From Oasisia sp. SBJ-2009 (taxonomy: Eukaryota > Annelida > Polychaeta > Sabellida > Siboglinidae), in contig OZ024864.1 of NCBI GenBank assembly GCA_964017155.1, forward strand, positions 32,448,932-32,512,931: DNA of 64,000 nt, in the 5' to 3' direction. Positions 49,490-61,179 of this stretch are shown piece by piece (position 1 is the stretch's first letter; each line of letters starts with the position of its first letter). A program made the translations under genes and the position numbers. The notes under the pieces are model-generated. The model was not told the DNA's origin, made no database searches, and worked only from the letters and a program-made list of their open reading frames with translations.

Positions 49490-49607
49490 CAGCAGTCACC
49501 TTATTGTGACAAGAACCTGGAACAATATAGATTTAGGGAATTAAGTATCAGCAGTCACCTTATTGTGACAAGAACCTGGAACAATATAGATTTAGGGAAT
49601 TAAGTAT
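49490..49607. repeat. 59-bp perfect tandem duplication
   Basis: The unit starting CAGCAGTCACCTTATTGTGA occurs twice head to tail (49490-49548, 49549-49607) without differences. It lies in the interior of the TTAA element. Confidence 0.95.
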
Positions 49608-50886
49608 TTGTATGATTGGGTGATAACTAACACAAAAATAACAGTTGAAATAGTCTGCATATAAATATTGCATTTTTACTGCATTGCTAAGTGTCATTGC
49701 AATCTGTGTTCTTGATTCGTACCTACACCCACCTGAGTTATGCTATTTTCTTTTTGTAAATAATTAAGTGATGCAAATATTAATATTTTTATATGATTAT
49801 CATAATAAAACAATTATATATGCTGAATTTGTTGTTATGATGTCTTGTATGTGAATTGTAATCATTTGAGGTAATACTTAAGGCATTAAGCTTTCTTCTG
49901 ACATGATTTGTTATGATACATGACACAAACTTTGTAAATATTAAATGGGGTCTATGTTAGTACATATTTTTCCGGGGTTAGCAAACATTGAATAAGCCAT
50001 GCAGATTTTTTTATTTGTAATTATTATATGTGGTAGCGATATAAAATGACGTAAATTTTAATGCAAGATCTTAGGACAGTTACCCTCTGTATCATTCACC
50101 ACGTTGTCTTGTTAGTGTTGTCTGTGAGACCTCTGATTTTACCTGCACCATCATTATTAAACAGCTTGTTTAATCTCTTTTCATCTGTTTTGTCTGGGCT
50201 ACTGTGTTCCCACTGTCACTCACGTCATCAGCAAACTGCCAGATTAATATAGTTTAGAAAATGAATCAAATTCAGTTAACAGAAGAAAGGTTTCCCTCCA
50301 AAAGTATTATAATAGTAATTCCACCACTGTTGCATGGAAAATAACTCTACAGAAAGGTGACATGAAGACTGCGTTGACTATACTAAACATATTTGCGAAT
50401 ATTTAGAGCAATGTGTCAAACCGTTGATAGTGCGAACATAAATCGTGCGTCCTAATGTTTCATGCTGTTTTGACAAACCTTGAACAAAAACAAATACAGT
50501 CCCGTTTCAACGTAGATGGCATATTCTAAAATGTCAACTATGCGCTTTATAAATTGCTCCTTGGCCAGAATGTGTCAATTAAACCACAAATCAAATCATA
50601 TTTTTTATTTCGTAACAACAACAAGAATGCATGTACATTAGCAATCAAAACAAAAAAGTATTGTTACGTGGTGGTCACCACTGCAAGAACATATCAACAG
50701 TATTTAAAAATAGGCTAAGAGCGCGAACACAGTTAAGTGGTAGGTGTTTTGACCTGTGACTGGATGGATTGTAGAAATAATTTACTGACAGGGATTCATG
50801 AATCTTGAGACATGACATCGACTACTCAATTATCAATGTCAACCAACGCTGATAAACGATACAACGGACATACGGACAAATACTTC

Positions 50887-51006
50887 AGAGAGAGAGAGAG
50901 AGAGAGACAGAGAGAGAGACAGAGAGAGAGAGAGACAGAGAGAGAGAGAGAGACAGAGAGAGAAACAGAGAGAGAGAGACAGAGAGATAGACAGAGAGAC
51001 AGACAG

Positions 51007-51039
<33 letters not shown>

Positions 51040-51113
51040 GAGAGACAGACAGAGAGAGAGACAGACACAGAGACACAGAGACACAGAGACACAGAGACAC
51101 AGAGAGAAATACT
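50887..51113. repeat. (GA)n/(CAGAGA)n microsatellite
   Basis: GAGAGA with CAGA interruptions, ending in five CACAGAGA units. Open frames here (ER and SL repeats) are artefacts. Confidence 0.95.
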
Positions 51114-51556
51114 CCTTTCCTTGTTATATACATGATTACATTGTAAAACATGAGGATAACGTAAAAATCTAGGTAAATAAAAGGATAAAATAAAATGACA
51201 CTTTTAACTAAGCCTGCTAAGCAATGTGTTATCCGGAAGGAAGGAATGGGAGGCGCCTGCGCTCTTCGAACAATTAGTTGGAGTTTCCCGCGTTCCCCTC
51301 GTCTAAAATTAGCCGAACGTAAAACGTCGACACAATCGCACGAGATGGCGTTGTCGTAGCCGTCGCTTACCGCGAACCGCACTAGTCTATGCATGAACAA
51401 TCGTAAGAATCGTAAACCGTTTATCGCGAACCCGACTAGTGTGAGCATGCACAAAATCGCTAACCGGCTGGTCTGTGGCCACCATTACGGTAACCGCAGT
51501 CTCCGATGCGAAGTCGAAGAGCCTGAGTTGCCGTCGGGATCTGCGATCGAGTTGCT

Positions 51557-51710
51557 TTTGTGAATTTTCTTCGTTAGAGGAATGCAAGTGATTTTATTTT
51601 ATAGCATAGTGTATGTATATGTATGTAAGACAAGTGAGGAGAAGTTTGGCGGCTGCTGGCGGTCGCTTTTATAGATAGGTCGGACAGTACATGTCATTGT
51701 TGACACAGTC
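51557..51710. repeat. Subterminal inverted repeat, right copy
   Basis: Inverse of 45505-45665. Just outside it, the minus strand has a frame with DSSSDGNSTDSEV, then TRRERTSPEKETAST, ending CPTYL and a stop (about 51672-51890). An acidic, serine-rich composition is seen at N-termini of some transposases. This is only suggestive. Confidence 0.8.
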
Positions 51711-52644
51711 ACCAGTCGATGCCGTCTCTTTCTCTGGACTGGTTCTTTCTCTTCTCGTCATTTCAATTTCCCTTGGGTCTTCACCACCACAGACATCTGG
51801 TCTGTCTGACAGCACAGGCCTTTGTCTTTGTGGCTGAAATCTATATCCAGCTACTTCTGAATCCGTGCTATTTCCGTCAGACGAAGAATCGGAAAATCAT
51901 CCGTATTATTTACGCTCTTTTGTGAGCGCAAAGTCACAGCGCCACCCGACGGAGTTGCCAAGAAGTAGTACGACAACCACTGGCCTACCAGTGGCGGGTC
52001 CTCCGATACGTCACTGTTTGTCTAAAATGGAGTGTTCCTTAGACTTTCTATTCTATGTGTTTAAAAACAATTCTGCTAAACCGCTCACGTTAAAAATGTG
52101 ATTGATGTTGGAAAGTGTTAGTTTTTCTTAGCTCTATTAGGCCCATATCACCAAACCGTTGCCATTTTTTTCACTTTAAGTTAGTTGTTTTAAGACACAC
52201 ATATCTAATGCTGTTTTACAGGGGACAGTATTTCCATGACACACCGGTTACAATGTCGCTCTGGTGGCGCGTCAAGGGGTTGGCAGCTTTCAGATACTCA
52301 AGATCACTGTTAATGATCAAATGCTATTGTAAAATGCAAAATCAGGTTTAAGAACCTTTAACAACGTTAGTCTAATGGTTCCTTCGTTTCCACCCATATG
52401 TCCGGCATTGCGTTGACGCTAATGTGTTGCTGTGTCATCGCGTAACCCGCCCCAATAACGTCAAAGAAAAAGAGTGACCTGTTGTGTTTGGCGTAACGTA
52501 AATGGTGTTTACTGATGATTGCATTTGCATTGCTACACACACGTTGATACGATGTATCTGTATACCCACACGATAAGGTCACCTATGTGTATCGAGACGA
52601 ACACTGACATGTCATCTCTGTGTATGTCATCTCTGTGTACCTAC

Positions 52645-52728
52645 TTGGTTCACAGCGTGATTTCCCCCCGGCCAGATCGACGCAGGTAGTTGTGACAGGG
52701 CAAGGGTTACGGTGACAAGGGTAGTTCC
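52645..52728 (-). CDS. Membrane protein gene, exon 3 (EGF-like module)
   Basis: 84 nt between acceptor CTTGTTTCAG/GG and donor CCAA/GTAGGT, phase 1 on both sides. This is the classic symmetric 1-1 phase of extracellular modules. It encodes residues 101-128 with PCHRNPCPVTTTCVDLAGGK and then SRCEP. The cysteine spacing C-x4-C-x5-C-x9-C matches the first part of an EGF-like fold, and the last disulfide loop is missing. Intron to exon 4 is about 14.6 kb, inflated by repeats and transposons. Confidence 0.7.
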
Positions 52729-52799
52729 CTGAAACAAGACGCGACGCGATGAGCAATATATTGCGCAAAGTTGAGGCAATTCAAGGTGTCAAGGCTTCA

Positions 52800-53650
52800 A
52801 CAAATTTAACAAGATTGCCACCTAGAGATTCAACTCTAGATGGCAGGTGGACTAGGAAGCCCTTTGGCTTATCGAGAGTCCAACCTATCTATCTAAGTAT
52901 ACCCCGCCTGTCTTAGGTATATGTCGATTTTATTTTTAAATATATTAACACTACTAGCATCTACACAATCACCTGATAACCTGTAACACTCGTTGACTGC
53001 TCTCTGAGAAAAAAAAATATATAATATCTAGTCTACACTGCTTCTTTGCTAATGTAACTAACTCCATGTCCTCTAGTCCTTCTCTATTCCTTGACCGAGA
53101 AAATTTATTTCTGTCAATATTTTCATACCCATTCAATATCTTAAAGACCTCAATCTGATCTCCTCTCAATCTTCTGCTTTCTAATTTGTTAAACCACATT
53201 CTTTTAGACGCATTTCATAACTAATATTCCTGAATTTTTTTATCATCTTGGTTGCTCTCCGTTGTACTCTTTCTAGCATATCAACATTCTTCTTGCGATA
53301 TGGCCTCCATGCTTGTGTATAATATTCTAAATGATGCCTAAGTATGGTTTTATACAGTGGTATTATTAGTTCTTTTTCCTTGTACACTATATTTCGCCTA
53401 ATTAATCCAATAAGAACAAGAATTTGGTTTCCCTTCGCTGTTGCAATTCCACGCTGCTCTGATACCTTCATGTCAGGACTGATAGTTAACCCTAAATCCT
53501 TTTCTATTACGGTAGTATTTAGTACAGTACCACCCATTGTATATTGTGCATCTTCATTCACATGTCCTGTGTGGAGGCACTTACACTTCCCCAAAATTAA
53601 GACGAAAATGCAAATTTGCTGTAGATTCCGTCGTCGCAATGACAATATGT
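52800..53650 (-). pseudogene. LINE remnant, end of reverse transcriptase and 3' region
   Basis: Minus 53181-53645 reads NTTVIEKDLGLTISPDMKVS, then KELIIPLYKTILRHHLEYYT and MLERVQRRATKMIKKFRN. The next part (52969-53165) continues in a shifted frame with RLRGDQIEVFKILNGYENID. These are the thumb and C-terminal segments of a CR1/Jockey-type LINE RT. One frameshift and a later stop make it dead. A 3' tail runs to about 52800. It sits in the intron between exons 2 and 3 on the host gene's own strand. Confidence 0.85.
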
Positions 53651-53899
53651 TTTTACAACGTTTCTAAACAACAACGCTTGCTACAGTGCATGCATTTTAT
53701 TTAGATTTTTTGATAAATACATTATTTGAACATAAAAGACGCTGACCTAACACGTCTGCATGTATGGTTGTTGTTGTCGTTTGTGGGCGTGCGTTTGTTT
53801 GTAAAAGTGTATTTTCGTGCACAAATGAAGGCATGCAAGTAAAGGTTTGTTCTTAAGAGCAAACCCAGAACAAGCAAAATTCCGTCACTTGACACTCAC

Positions 53900-54145
53900 C
53901 ACGGCAACGTCGCAATACTTGAAAGAGCGTGCAGCCCGGTGCAGCATGCATTGTGCCGACTACATCGGAGGTGCTGTGCCCGTAGAAACAATTCCTGGAC
54001 GTGTAATCGAAATAAACCGCCGAAATGCTGAATACTTCCTTACAATAACTCCGACACCCTCCGTACGTCAGATGCCCGGACGGCTGATATTCCGTATCTG
54101 TGAATGCGAATCCCACCCTTTCGTTGTACTTCTCACGACAAACAG
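53900..54145 (-). CDS. Membrane protein gene, exon 2 (WSC/PAN-like cysteine-rich module)
   Basis: 246 nt between acceptor TTTCATTGCAG/CT and donor CGTG/GTGAGT, phase 1 on both sides. It encodes residues 19-100. Six cysteines are seen: VCREKY, GGCRSYC (C-x3-C), RNCFYGHS, PGCTLF and RRC. The C-x3-C then about 17 residues then C-x-x-G resembles the WSC carbohydrate-binding fold (where CYCG is usual; here CFYG, so one Cys is replaced by Tyr), or a PAN/Apple fold. An extracellular binding role is inferred. A companion frame at 54337-54519 does not fit by phase. Confidence 0.72.
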
Positions 54146-54544
54146 CTGCAATGAAACATACATTTACACGCTGTCACGTACACCGTACACATTGCCGTCG
54201 CGTACACAGTAACACATCGCTGTCACGTGCACAGTACACATAGCTGTCACGAACACAGTACACAACGCTGTCACGTACACAGTACACATCGCAGACAGGT
54301 AATGGTCAGGGTCCTTGGTCGTGTTTAATTCGATGGTTATACATCAACAGATTGTAGCAACTGACAGTTCCTAACCTGGTACACATCGCTATCTACGCCG
54401 GACGACAGATCCGGTGAGAACAAGAAGTTTATTCTTACCCCTATTAGGCCAGAGTGATTTTGAGCTGAGTCGTGCAGTGCGGCATACACGGTGTGTCGGT
54501 GGTTCCCAGAACTAAACAAGGATTCCCACCGACACTGAAACTGC

Positions 54545-54985
54545 CTGTTGCCACCGTGGCATCCGTGACGAGTTAGAGACTGAATACTAATGCCACCGTG
54601 GCATCCATGACAAGTTAGAGACTGATTACTGATGCCACAGTGGCATACTTGACGAGTTAGAGACTGAATACTGATGCCACAGTGGCATCATTGACGAGTT
54701 AGAGACTGATTACTGATGCCACCGTGGCATCCATGACAAGTTAGAGACTGAATACTGATGCAACAGTGGCATCCTTGACGAGTTAGAGACTGATTAATGA
54801 TGCCACCGTGGCATCCTTGACGAGTTAGAGACTGAATACTAATGCCACCGTGGCATCCATTACGAATTAGAGACTGATTACTGATGCCACAATGGCATAC
54901 TTGACGAGTTAGAGACTGATCACTGATGCCACAGTGGCATCCTTGGTGAGTTAGAGACTGATTATTGATGCTCTCGATATGCATC
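54545..54985. repeat. 42-bp minisatellite, about 10 copies
   Basis: Unit GATGCCACCGTGGCATCCAT followed by GACAAGTTAGAGACTGATTACT. Each copy contains the palindrome TGCCACCGTGGCA or TGCCACAGTGGCA. Intronic between exons 1 and 2 of the membrane protein gene. Confidence 0.95.
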
Positions 54986-55094
54986 ACTGATGCCAATATC
55001 GCGTCATACATATTCTGAATCAGAATAACTCAATGTTACTATACTACTACTATTAATACTACTAATACTAATAATAATAACAATGATAATACTA

Positions 55095-55392
55095 ACTATT
55101 GACATTCGTTATGGATGTAACGGTAGCATCAAGCGGTGTCTGTATAAGGTGACCTATTAACATTCATTATGGACGTAACGGTAGCATCAAGCGGTGTCTG
55201 TATAAGGTGACCTATTAACATTCATTATGGACGTAACGGTAGCATCAAGCGGTGTCTGTATAAGGTGACCTATTAACATTCGTTATGGACGTAACGGTAG
55301 CATCAAGCGGTGTCTGTATAAGGTGACCTATTAACATTCGTTATGGATGTAAAGGTAACATCAAGCGGTGTCTGTATAAGCTGACCTATTAG
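55095..55392. repeat. 58-bp minisatellite, 5 copies
   Basis: Unit GACCTATTAACATTCATTAT followed by GGACGTAACGGTAGCATCAAGCG and so on. Copies two to four are nearly identical and the outer ones diverge. Confidence 0.95.
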
Positions 55393-55679
55393 TTATGTAA
55401 ACCACCGAAAAAACATTGTGCGGTCATGTTGTGTGACAGTTAGACAGAGTTACATTGCGCTGATGGCCAGGCTATGTTACATTTCACTGTCACGATATGT
55501 CTGGCGGCTAGAATATGTTACACGGGTTTGGGTAAACTTAAGCTAGATGGAGATGATTAATGTTTATACGCACGTGGAGTAACAGTGTCGTTTATGGACC
55601 CTTGGTCTCCCTGTCGCTTCACTAGCGCTTTCACATGGCGAACTGCGTCTAAAATAGATCACAAAATCATCATATTACA

Positions 55680-56312
55680 TACACACTGATACACCTACTA
55701 TATATCATACACATATACGTACATACATGCATGCATGCATGCATGCATACATACATATATACATACATACATATATACATACATACATGCATGCATAAAT
55801 ACATACATACACACATACACACAAACATATATAAACATACATACATACATACATGTATACATGCATACATACATATATACACACACATACATACATACAT
55901 GCATACACACATATATACATACATACATATACACATACTTACATACATACATACATGCATAAATACACACACATACACACAAACATACACATACATATAT
56001 ACATACATTCATACATACATACATACATACATACATGCATACATACATACATACATACATACATACATACATACACACACATACATACATACATACATAC
56101 ATACATACATACATGCATACATACATACACACATACATACATATATGCATACACACATGTATGCAGACATACATACATACATACATACATACATACATAC
56201 ATACATACATACATACATACATACACACATACACATATACATGCATACATGGATACATGCATACAAGCATACATACATACATACATACATACATACATAC
56301 ATACATCACATA
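55680..56312. repeat. (CATA)n microsatellite
   Basis: About 600 bp of CATA tetramers with CACA and TGCA variants, complementary to the (ATGT)n tracts at 8 and 17 kb. Open frames over 200 codons on both strands (YIHT, MYVC) are artefacts. Confidence 0.95.
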
Positions 56313-56324
56313 CATCACATACAC

Positions 56325-56670
56325 ACCATATATATATATATATAAATATATATATATACCTACATACATACATACATATATACATCATCGTTATACTTGT
56401 ATTGGTATATTTGCATTGTTCTAATTTATGCGTTGCTCTACTTGCATTGTTGTATTTGTATTGCTATGTTTGCATTTTTATACTTGCATTGCTATATTTC
56501 CATTGTTATACTTGCATTGTTATATTTGCGTTGCTATATTTGCATTATTTATATTTGCATTGCTATACTTGCATTGTTACATTTGCGTTGTTATATTTGC
56601 ATTATTTATCTTTGCATTGCTATACTTGCATTGTTACTTGCATTGTCATATTTGCATTTTTAGATTTGTT
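56325..56670. repeat. (TA)n then TTGCATTGTTATA-type minisatellite
   Basis: TA tract 56328-56360, then diverged 14-15-bp units of TATTTGCATTGTTATACT type (about 56395-56665). Confidence 0.85.
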
Positions 56671-56880
56671 GTGCAACGAATAATGTATAAGTAAGGCTGA
56701 AAGGTCGACGTGTTGACGTCACTGGTTCTCACCCCATGCGCAATGATCGTCGTTGTGAGCACTTCCGAAGTTAAATGCAGGAATGTGTATGAGTGTGTCT
56801 GTGCGTTCGTGCACGCGTGTGTGTCGTTTCTATGACATGTATATATAACAACTGTCACGTCACGTGTGTTCAAACACATG

Positions 56881-56935
56881 CGTATATATATATATATATA
56901 TATATATTATGTATATATATTATATATACACATAT

Positions 56936-57000
<65 letters not shown>
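56881..57000. repeat. (TA)n microsatellites with CACA interruptions
   Basis: Two TA tracts (56884-56935 and 56946-56999) joined by ACACATATACACACA. Confidence 0.95.
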
Positions 57001-57001
<1 letters not shown>

Positions 57002-57337
57002 CGCAATCCTTCCTGCGTCTTGTGTCCTAAAGATTATTGGAACTACTTGTTATATGTCAAGTTGATATTAAAGTGGTGAGGGGCCTGAGCTTGTTTCTGT
57101 ACATATCAGTGACAACTGGAAACCATGTATGAGTGAGAAATTGGCATTCCATTTATTATACATAGAAATTATAGGCATGGAATGTCGAAGAGCCCCTATG
57201 TGGCAGTGACAAACACAGTTGATTACAAGTGCCATAATAGGGGCGTAATTACACAGTTGATTCTCCATAAACATACACAGAAAGGTTGGGGTACTCGACC
57301 CCCCACCTCCCACGGAACGCGGGAGGTCACCCCAACC

Positions 57338-57373
<36 letters not shown>

Positions 57374-57457
57374 CGCTACGTGTGTGTCGACCAATTTGTA
57401 ACCATGTGTGTTAAACAGGTTAAAGTGCGTGAATCACAGACGTTCGATGACACTTAC

Positions 57458-57512
57458 GCAGGGTGACGGACGTGACAAACAGAACTCGTAGTAGTGTCTG
57501 GAGCAACTGCAT
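57458..57512 (-). CDS. Membrane protein gene, exon 1 coding part (signal peptide)
   Basis: ATG at 57510-57512, 55 nt to donor CTGC/GTAAGT, phase 1. It encodes MQLLQTLLRVLFVTSVTL, a textbook signal-peptide hydrophobic core, and joins exon 2 in frame (next residue Pro, then VCREKY). An acceptor TTTTTGCAG lies at 57539, so a 5' UTR exon may exist upstream. With exons 2-5 the coding total is 744 nt: 247 residues plus stop, every phase matching. A type I membrane protein is inferred. A (TA)n tract lies at 57342-57371 in intron 1. Confidence 0.72.
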
Positions 57513-57756
57513 GGCTGTAGAGCTCTGTCCGTCGGCACCTGCAAAAACGTGCGAGTCACTCGTACGAGATGTTCGCTTCAACAAAATGGATGACGTAATA
57601 TGTGACGCTACAAAATGTTGTGTTTGCAAACATACACTCTTTGCGTTGTAATAAGCGGGAACCAGGAGACAATTTAAATAAATTCATACTTACTTCCTTG
57701 TTTGGATGGCGGTGTGAACCACGTTTGACTTCGTCAGGCGGATAGAAAAATGAAAA

Positions 57757-58640
57757 ACCATTTTGTGTGTACAGAACATTGTTATCGTAAACTATTGTTA
57801 TGCCGCATGCACCAGTGGTTCGTAGCCATTTTGTGTGTACAGAACATCGTTATCGTAAACTATTGTTATGCCGCATGCACCAGTGGTTCGTAGCCATTTT
57901 GTGTGTACAGAACATCGTTATCGTAAACTATTGTTATGCCGCATACACCAGTGGTTCGTAGCCATTTTGTGTGTACAGAACATTGTTATCGTAAACTATT
58001 GTTATTCCGCATGCACCAGTGGTTCGTAGCCATTTTGTGTGCACAGAACATTGTTATCGTAAACTATTGTTATTCCGCATGCACCAGTGGTTCGTAGCCA
58101 TTTTGTGTGTACAGAACATTGTTATCGTAAACTATTGTTATTCCGCATGCACCAGTGGTTCGTAGCCATTTTGTGTGTACAGAATATTGTTATCATAAAC
58201 TATTGTTATTCCGCATACACCAGAGGTTCGTAGCCATTTTGTGTGTACCGAACATTGTTATCGTAAACTATTGTTATTCCGCATACACCAGTGGTTCGTA
58301 GCCATTTTGTGTGTACAGAACATTGTTATCGTAAACTATTGTTATTCCGCATACACCAGTGGTTCGTAGCCATTATGTGTGTACAGAACATCGTTATCGT
58401 AAACTATTGTTATTCCGCATGCACCAGTGGTTCGTAGCCATTTTGTGTGTACAGAACATCGTTATCGTAAACTATTGTTATTCCGCATGCACCAGTGGTT
58501 CGTAGCCATGTTGTGTGTACAGAACATTGTTATCGTAAACTATTGTTATTCCGCATGCACCAGTGGTTCGTAGCCACTTTGTGTGTACAGAACATTGTTA
58601 TCGTAAACTATTTTTATTCCGCATACACCAGTGGTTCGTT
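57757..58640. repeat. 68-bp minisatellite, about 13 copies, upstream of exon 1
   Basis: Unit GCCATTTTGTGTGTACAGAA followed by CATTGTTATCGTAAACTATTG, then TTATTCCGCATGCACCAGTGGTTCGTA. Copies differ by a few substitutions (CATCG/CATTG, GCATAC/GCATGC) which alternate in blocks. It starts about 245 bp upstream of the start codon of the membrane protein gene, so it may overlap its promoter or 5' UTR. Confidence 0.95.
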
Positions 58641-58811
58641 ACCCTTTTTCGACCCCTATACCAGTCGGAGGACACGCCTGGTGAAACATTATTTAATATC
58701 TCCGATAAATGAAAACATGATGGTACTAAGCTTACTAGACGTGAAGGAATCACGAAATGTATGCATGTCGTTATTTCGCAGTGGCATAGCTAGAAGGCCA
58801 TTACCCCCTAT

Positions 58812-58812
58812 G

Positions 58813-58887
<75 letters not shown>

Positions 58888-58963
58888 GTATATATATATG
58901 TATATATACATATATATATACACATATATATATATATATATATATACATATATACACTGTATA

Positions 58964-59054
<91 letters not shown>

Positions 59055-59056
59055 CA
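58812..59056. repeat. (TA)n microsatellite with ATGTA/CATA interruptions
   Basis: Roughly 240 bp of TA, interrupted by TATATGTATATA and TATACATATA words. Confidence 0.95.
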
Positions 59057-59611
59057 TAATTTACCTGGATGCCGGATGGCCCCCTACAATACAAAAACCT
59101 GACAATGCCACTGTTGATTTGATGAAGACACAGATTGATACAATACAGAGAGCCCCTGCAAATGAAAAGTAGATATGGTGGACACAGTTTGCAGAATTAC
59201 ATTCGTTTGTTGTTAGTTTGTTGTGAAACTGTATTTTGATAATATAGCTACATTCACAGAGAAATATGTTGGCCCAACATTTTGGCAGCATCAAAGCGAA
59301 AATATGTTATGACACAATGCCAGTACCGATTTGCCTACATGACAGCAACGTAAATGTTAAGAATTCGGGCAGCATCAGTAAGCCCAGGTTACAAAACTGC
59401 GCGCAGATTTCGAAGACATAGCGATGGGTCTGAGATTAACGTAACTCAAACCGAGTGGACGTTTAGGACAAGACCTTTTACGCAACTGGTCTGCGAATTA
59501 GGCCTACGACAAACATTGCATTTCTTTTGTTTGTATTGCAGTTCAACATAATAAAAAACTAGGTTTTACTCACTATTTGTTTATAGTAACCGTTTTGTTT
59601 ACGTATTTGTT

Positions 59612-59713
59612 ATTTGCATGTGTGTGCGTGCATGTGTGTGTGCGTGCATGTGTGTGTGTGCGTGCATGTGTGTGTGTGCGTGCATGTGTGTGCGTGCGTG
59701 CATGTGTGTGTGA

Positions 59714-59801
<88 letters not shown>

Positions 59802-59876
59802 AGTGTGTGTGTCAGTGTGTGTGTGTGGTGTGTGTGTGTGTATGTGTGTGTGTGTGTGCGTGCGTGCGTGCGTGTT
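59612..59876. repeat. (GT)n microsatellite with GTGC and TCAG interruptions
   Basis: Five GCGTGCATGTGTGT units, a pure GT tract (about 59719-59800), then interrupted GT and GTGC to a T run. Confidence 0.95.
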
Positions 59877-60049
59877 TTTTTTAATGTTAAGCATACATCA
59901 TACATTTGTTATTGTCAGTCTTTTTATGCGTGTACATGTATACATTTTATTCATCCATTACGCTGTGTTTCTTAAATACAGTAAGTAGAAATAAACATGA
60001 AATATATGGAAGTCGATATACAAAATTAAATCAATTTGCTAATTGTACG

Positions 60050-60280
60050 TTTACACAAGTATAGAAAATCGATCATTCTCTCAACTAGGCACACTGTCAT
60101 GTGGTGAAGCCAGAAACATAAGACGGTCATTCTCTCTTAGAACTGCTTTCATCTGATGAAGTCTGAGGCATAAGACGGCCTTTTTGTCTCTTATACCCGC
60201 AAAGCCAGATCATTATCTCTCCCTGCTGTCTCTAGTGAGTCTAGAGGTGCAAGACGGCCATTGTCTCTCTGGGGCATGCT
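60050..60280. repeat. Weak tandem repeat with AAGACGG.CATT units
   Basis: About four diverged units of roughly 60 bp, each with ATAAGACGGTCATTCTCTCT-like words (60118, 60170, 60250). An old array. Confidence 0.45.
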
Positions 60281-60399
60281 GTCATCTGGATCCTAGGTGT
60301 CGTCGTTGCTGTGTAGGTCGTAGGTTGTCTGTTCACCAGTTCCAGTCATTCGATGTCGACCATCCACGCGCTCGCTACTTTACCGCACTGCAAAGGTGA

Positions 60400-61175
60400 A
60401 GAAACAACGGAAGACGTTAGGATATCTTAACCACCAGAACACGGTGTTGTATCATCTGTCTCTAAGATTGGTACACAAGAAATCTCGTGTTGAGATTTTA
60501 TTTCATATACAGTGCAAACAGGATGATTCGTTTGGTTGTTTGATGTTGCGATCTGTGAAATAGTAAAGATAGAAATAATATGATTGAAATAATAGACTCT
60601 ACTGTAATAGTGGAGTAATTATGGAGTAGTTTTAACATAAATGACGACTTGATTAGGGTTGTGTACAATTGCTTTAAAATAGTAAATGGCCCAATGTGGA
60701 TTAGCTGGGCCAATTCGTGGTACACAGTAAATCTGTAAGATAGTCAGCATGTCTCGCATATAACTTTATTATTATTTATTTATTATTATATATTTTGTTT
60801 AAGTCAGTAAGTTATTTATATAACTTACTTTTCAAACGGTGTTTATTTACATGAATTAATTGCATATTTATTATACAATAACATCCTCTATATTAATTAT
60901 TAGTTTATCTGTTTTTTTTTTTTTTACATTTATCTAACTTATAACTTCTTTTTTTTCTATTCATTTTTTAACATATTTGAAGTTTTATAGGCTACTTAGA
61001 TGTGCTAATGTATGTACCAATTGTATATGGGTTTTTACCTGAAATAAATGTATTCGTATTCGTTGGATATATTACCGTATACGAACACATGTATTTCAGG
61101 TATCAATTGTAAATTTCAAAAAAAGATTGCTTTTAATGTCTAGTTTTTCTACACCTTTCATCCTTTTATATTTTT
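60400..61175. other. AT-rich stretch without a recognisable gene
   Basis: Only short frames. GAAATAAATGTATTCGTATTCG at 61041-61063 looks like a LINE/SINE-type tail with a short terminal repeat. Confidence 0.4.
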
Positions 61176-61179
61176 ATTT

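Larger units (their letters stand above)
44296..52175. mobile_element. 7.88-kb inverted-repeat element flanked by TTAA
   Basis: The termini AGTGAAAAAAGGCAACCGTT (left) and its near reverse complement (right, CACT at 52172-52175) are flanked by TTAA at 44292-44295 and 52176-52179. The uninterrupted site is seen in the sister units (GTTAAATTAA at about 38136 and 39369). TTAA duplications are known for piggyBac and Kolobok elements. The terminal AG favours a Kolobok-like origin, but no transposase is identified. TIR similarity continues in blocks: CAATCACATTTTT...GTGGTTT near the ends, then 45500-45640 against 51555-51690, and 46800-47050 against 51340-51490. Confidence 0.85.

Noticed and set aside
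54349..54519. Open frame (CRWESLFSSGNHRHTVYAAL) that could be an exon of the membrane protein gene
   Set aside because: Its borders are phase 0, whereas the flanking exons 1 and 2 join directly in phase 1. Including it would break the frame. It may still be an unrelated or alternative segment.
55680..56310. CRISPR-like regular repeats
   Set aside because: These are simple CATA tetramers with no unique spacers and the window is animal DNA. All regular arrays here are tandem repeats without spacers.
57757..58640. Satellite-encoded protein or rDNA spacer
   Set aside because: The 68-bp unit is not a multiple of three and has stops in most frames, and no rRNA sequence is nearby.
60313..60385. 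Minus-strand exon after a CCTTTGCAG acceptor near 60386
   Set aside because: The only sensible frame (CGKVASAWMVDIE) stops after 13 codons and no partner exon fits.
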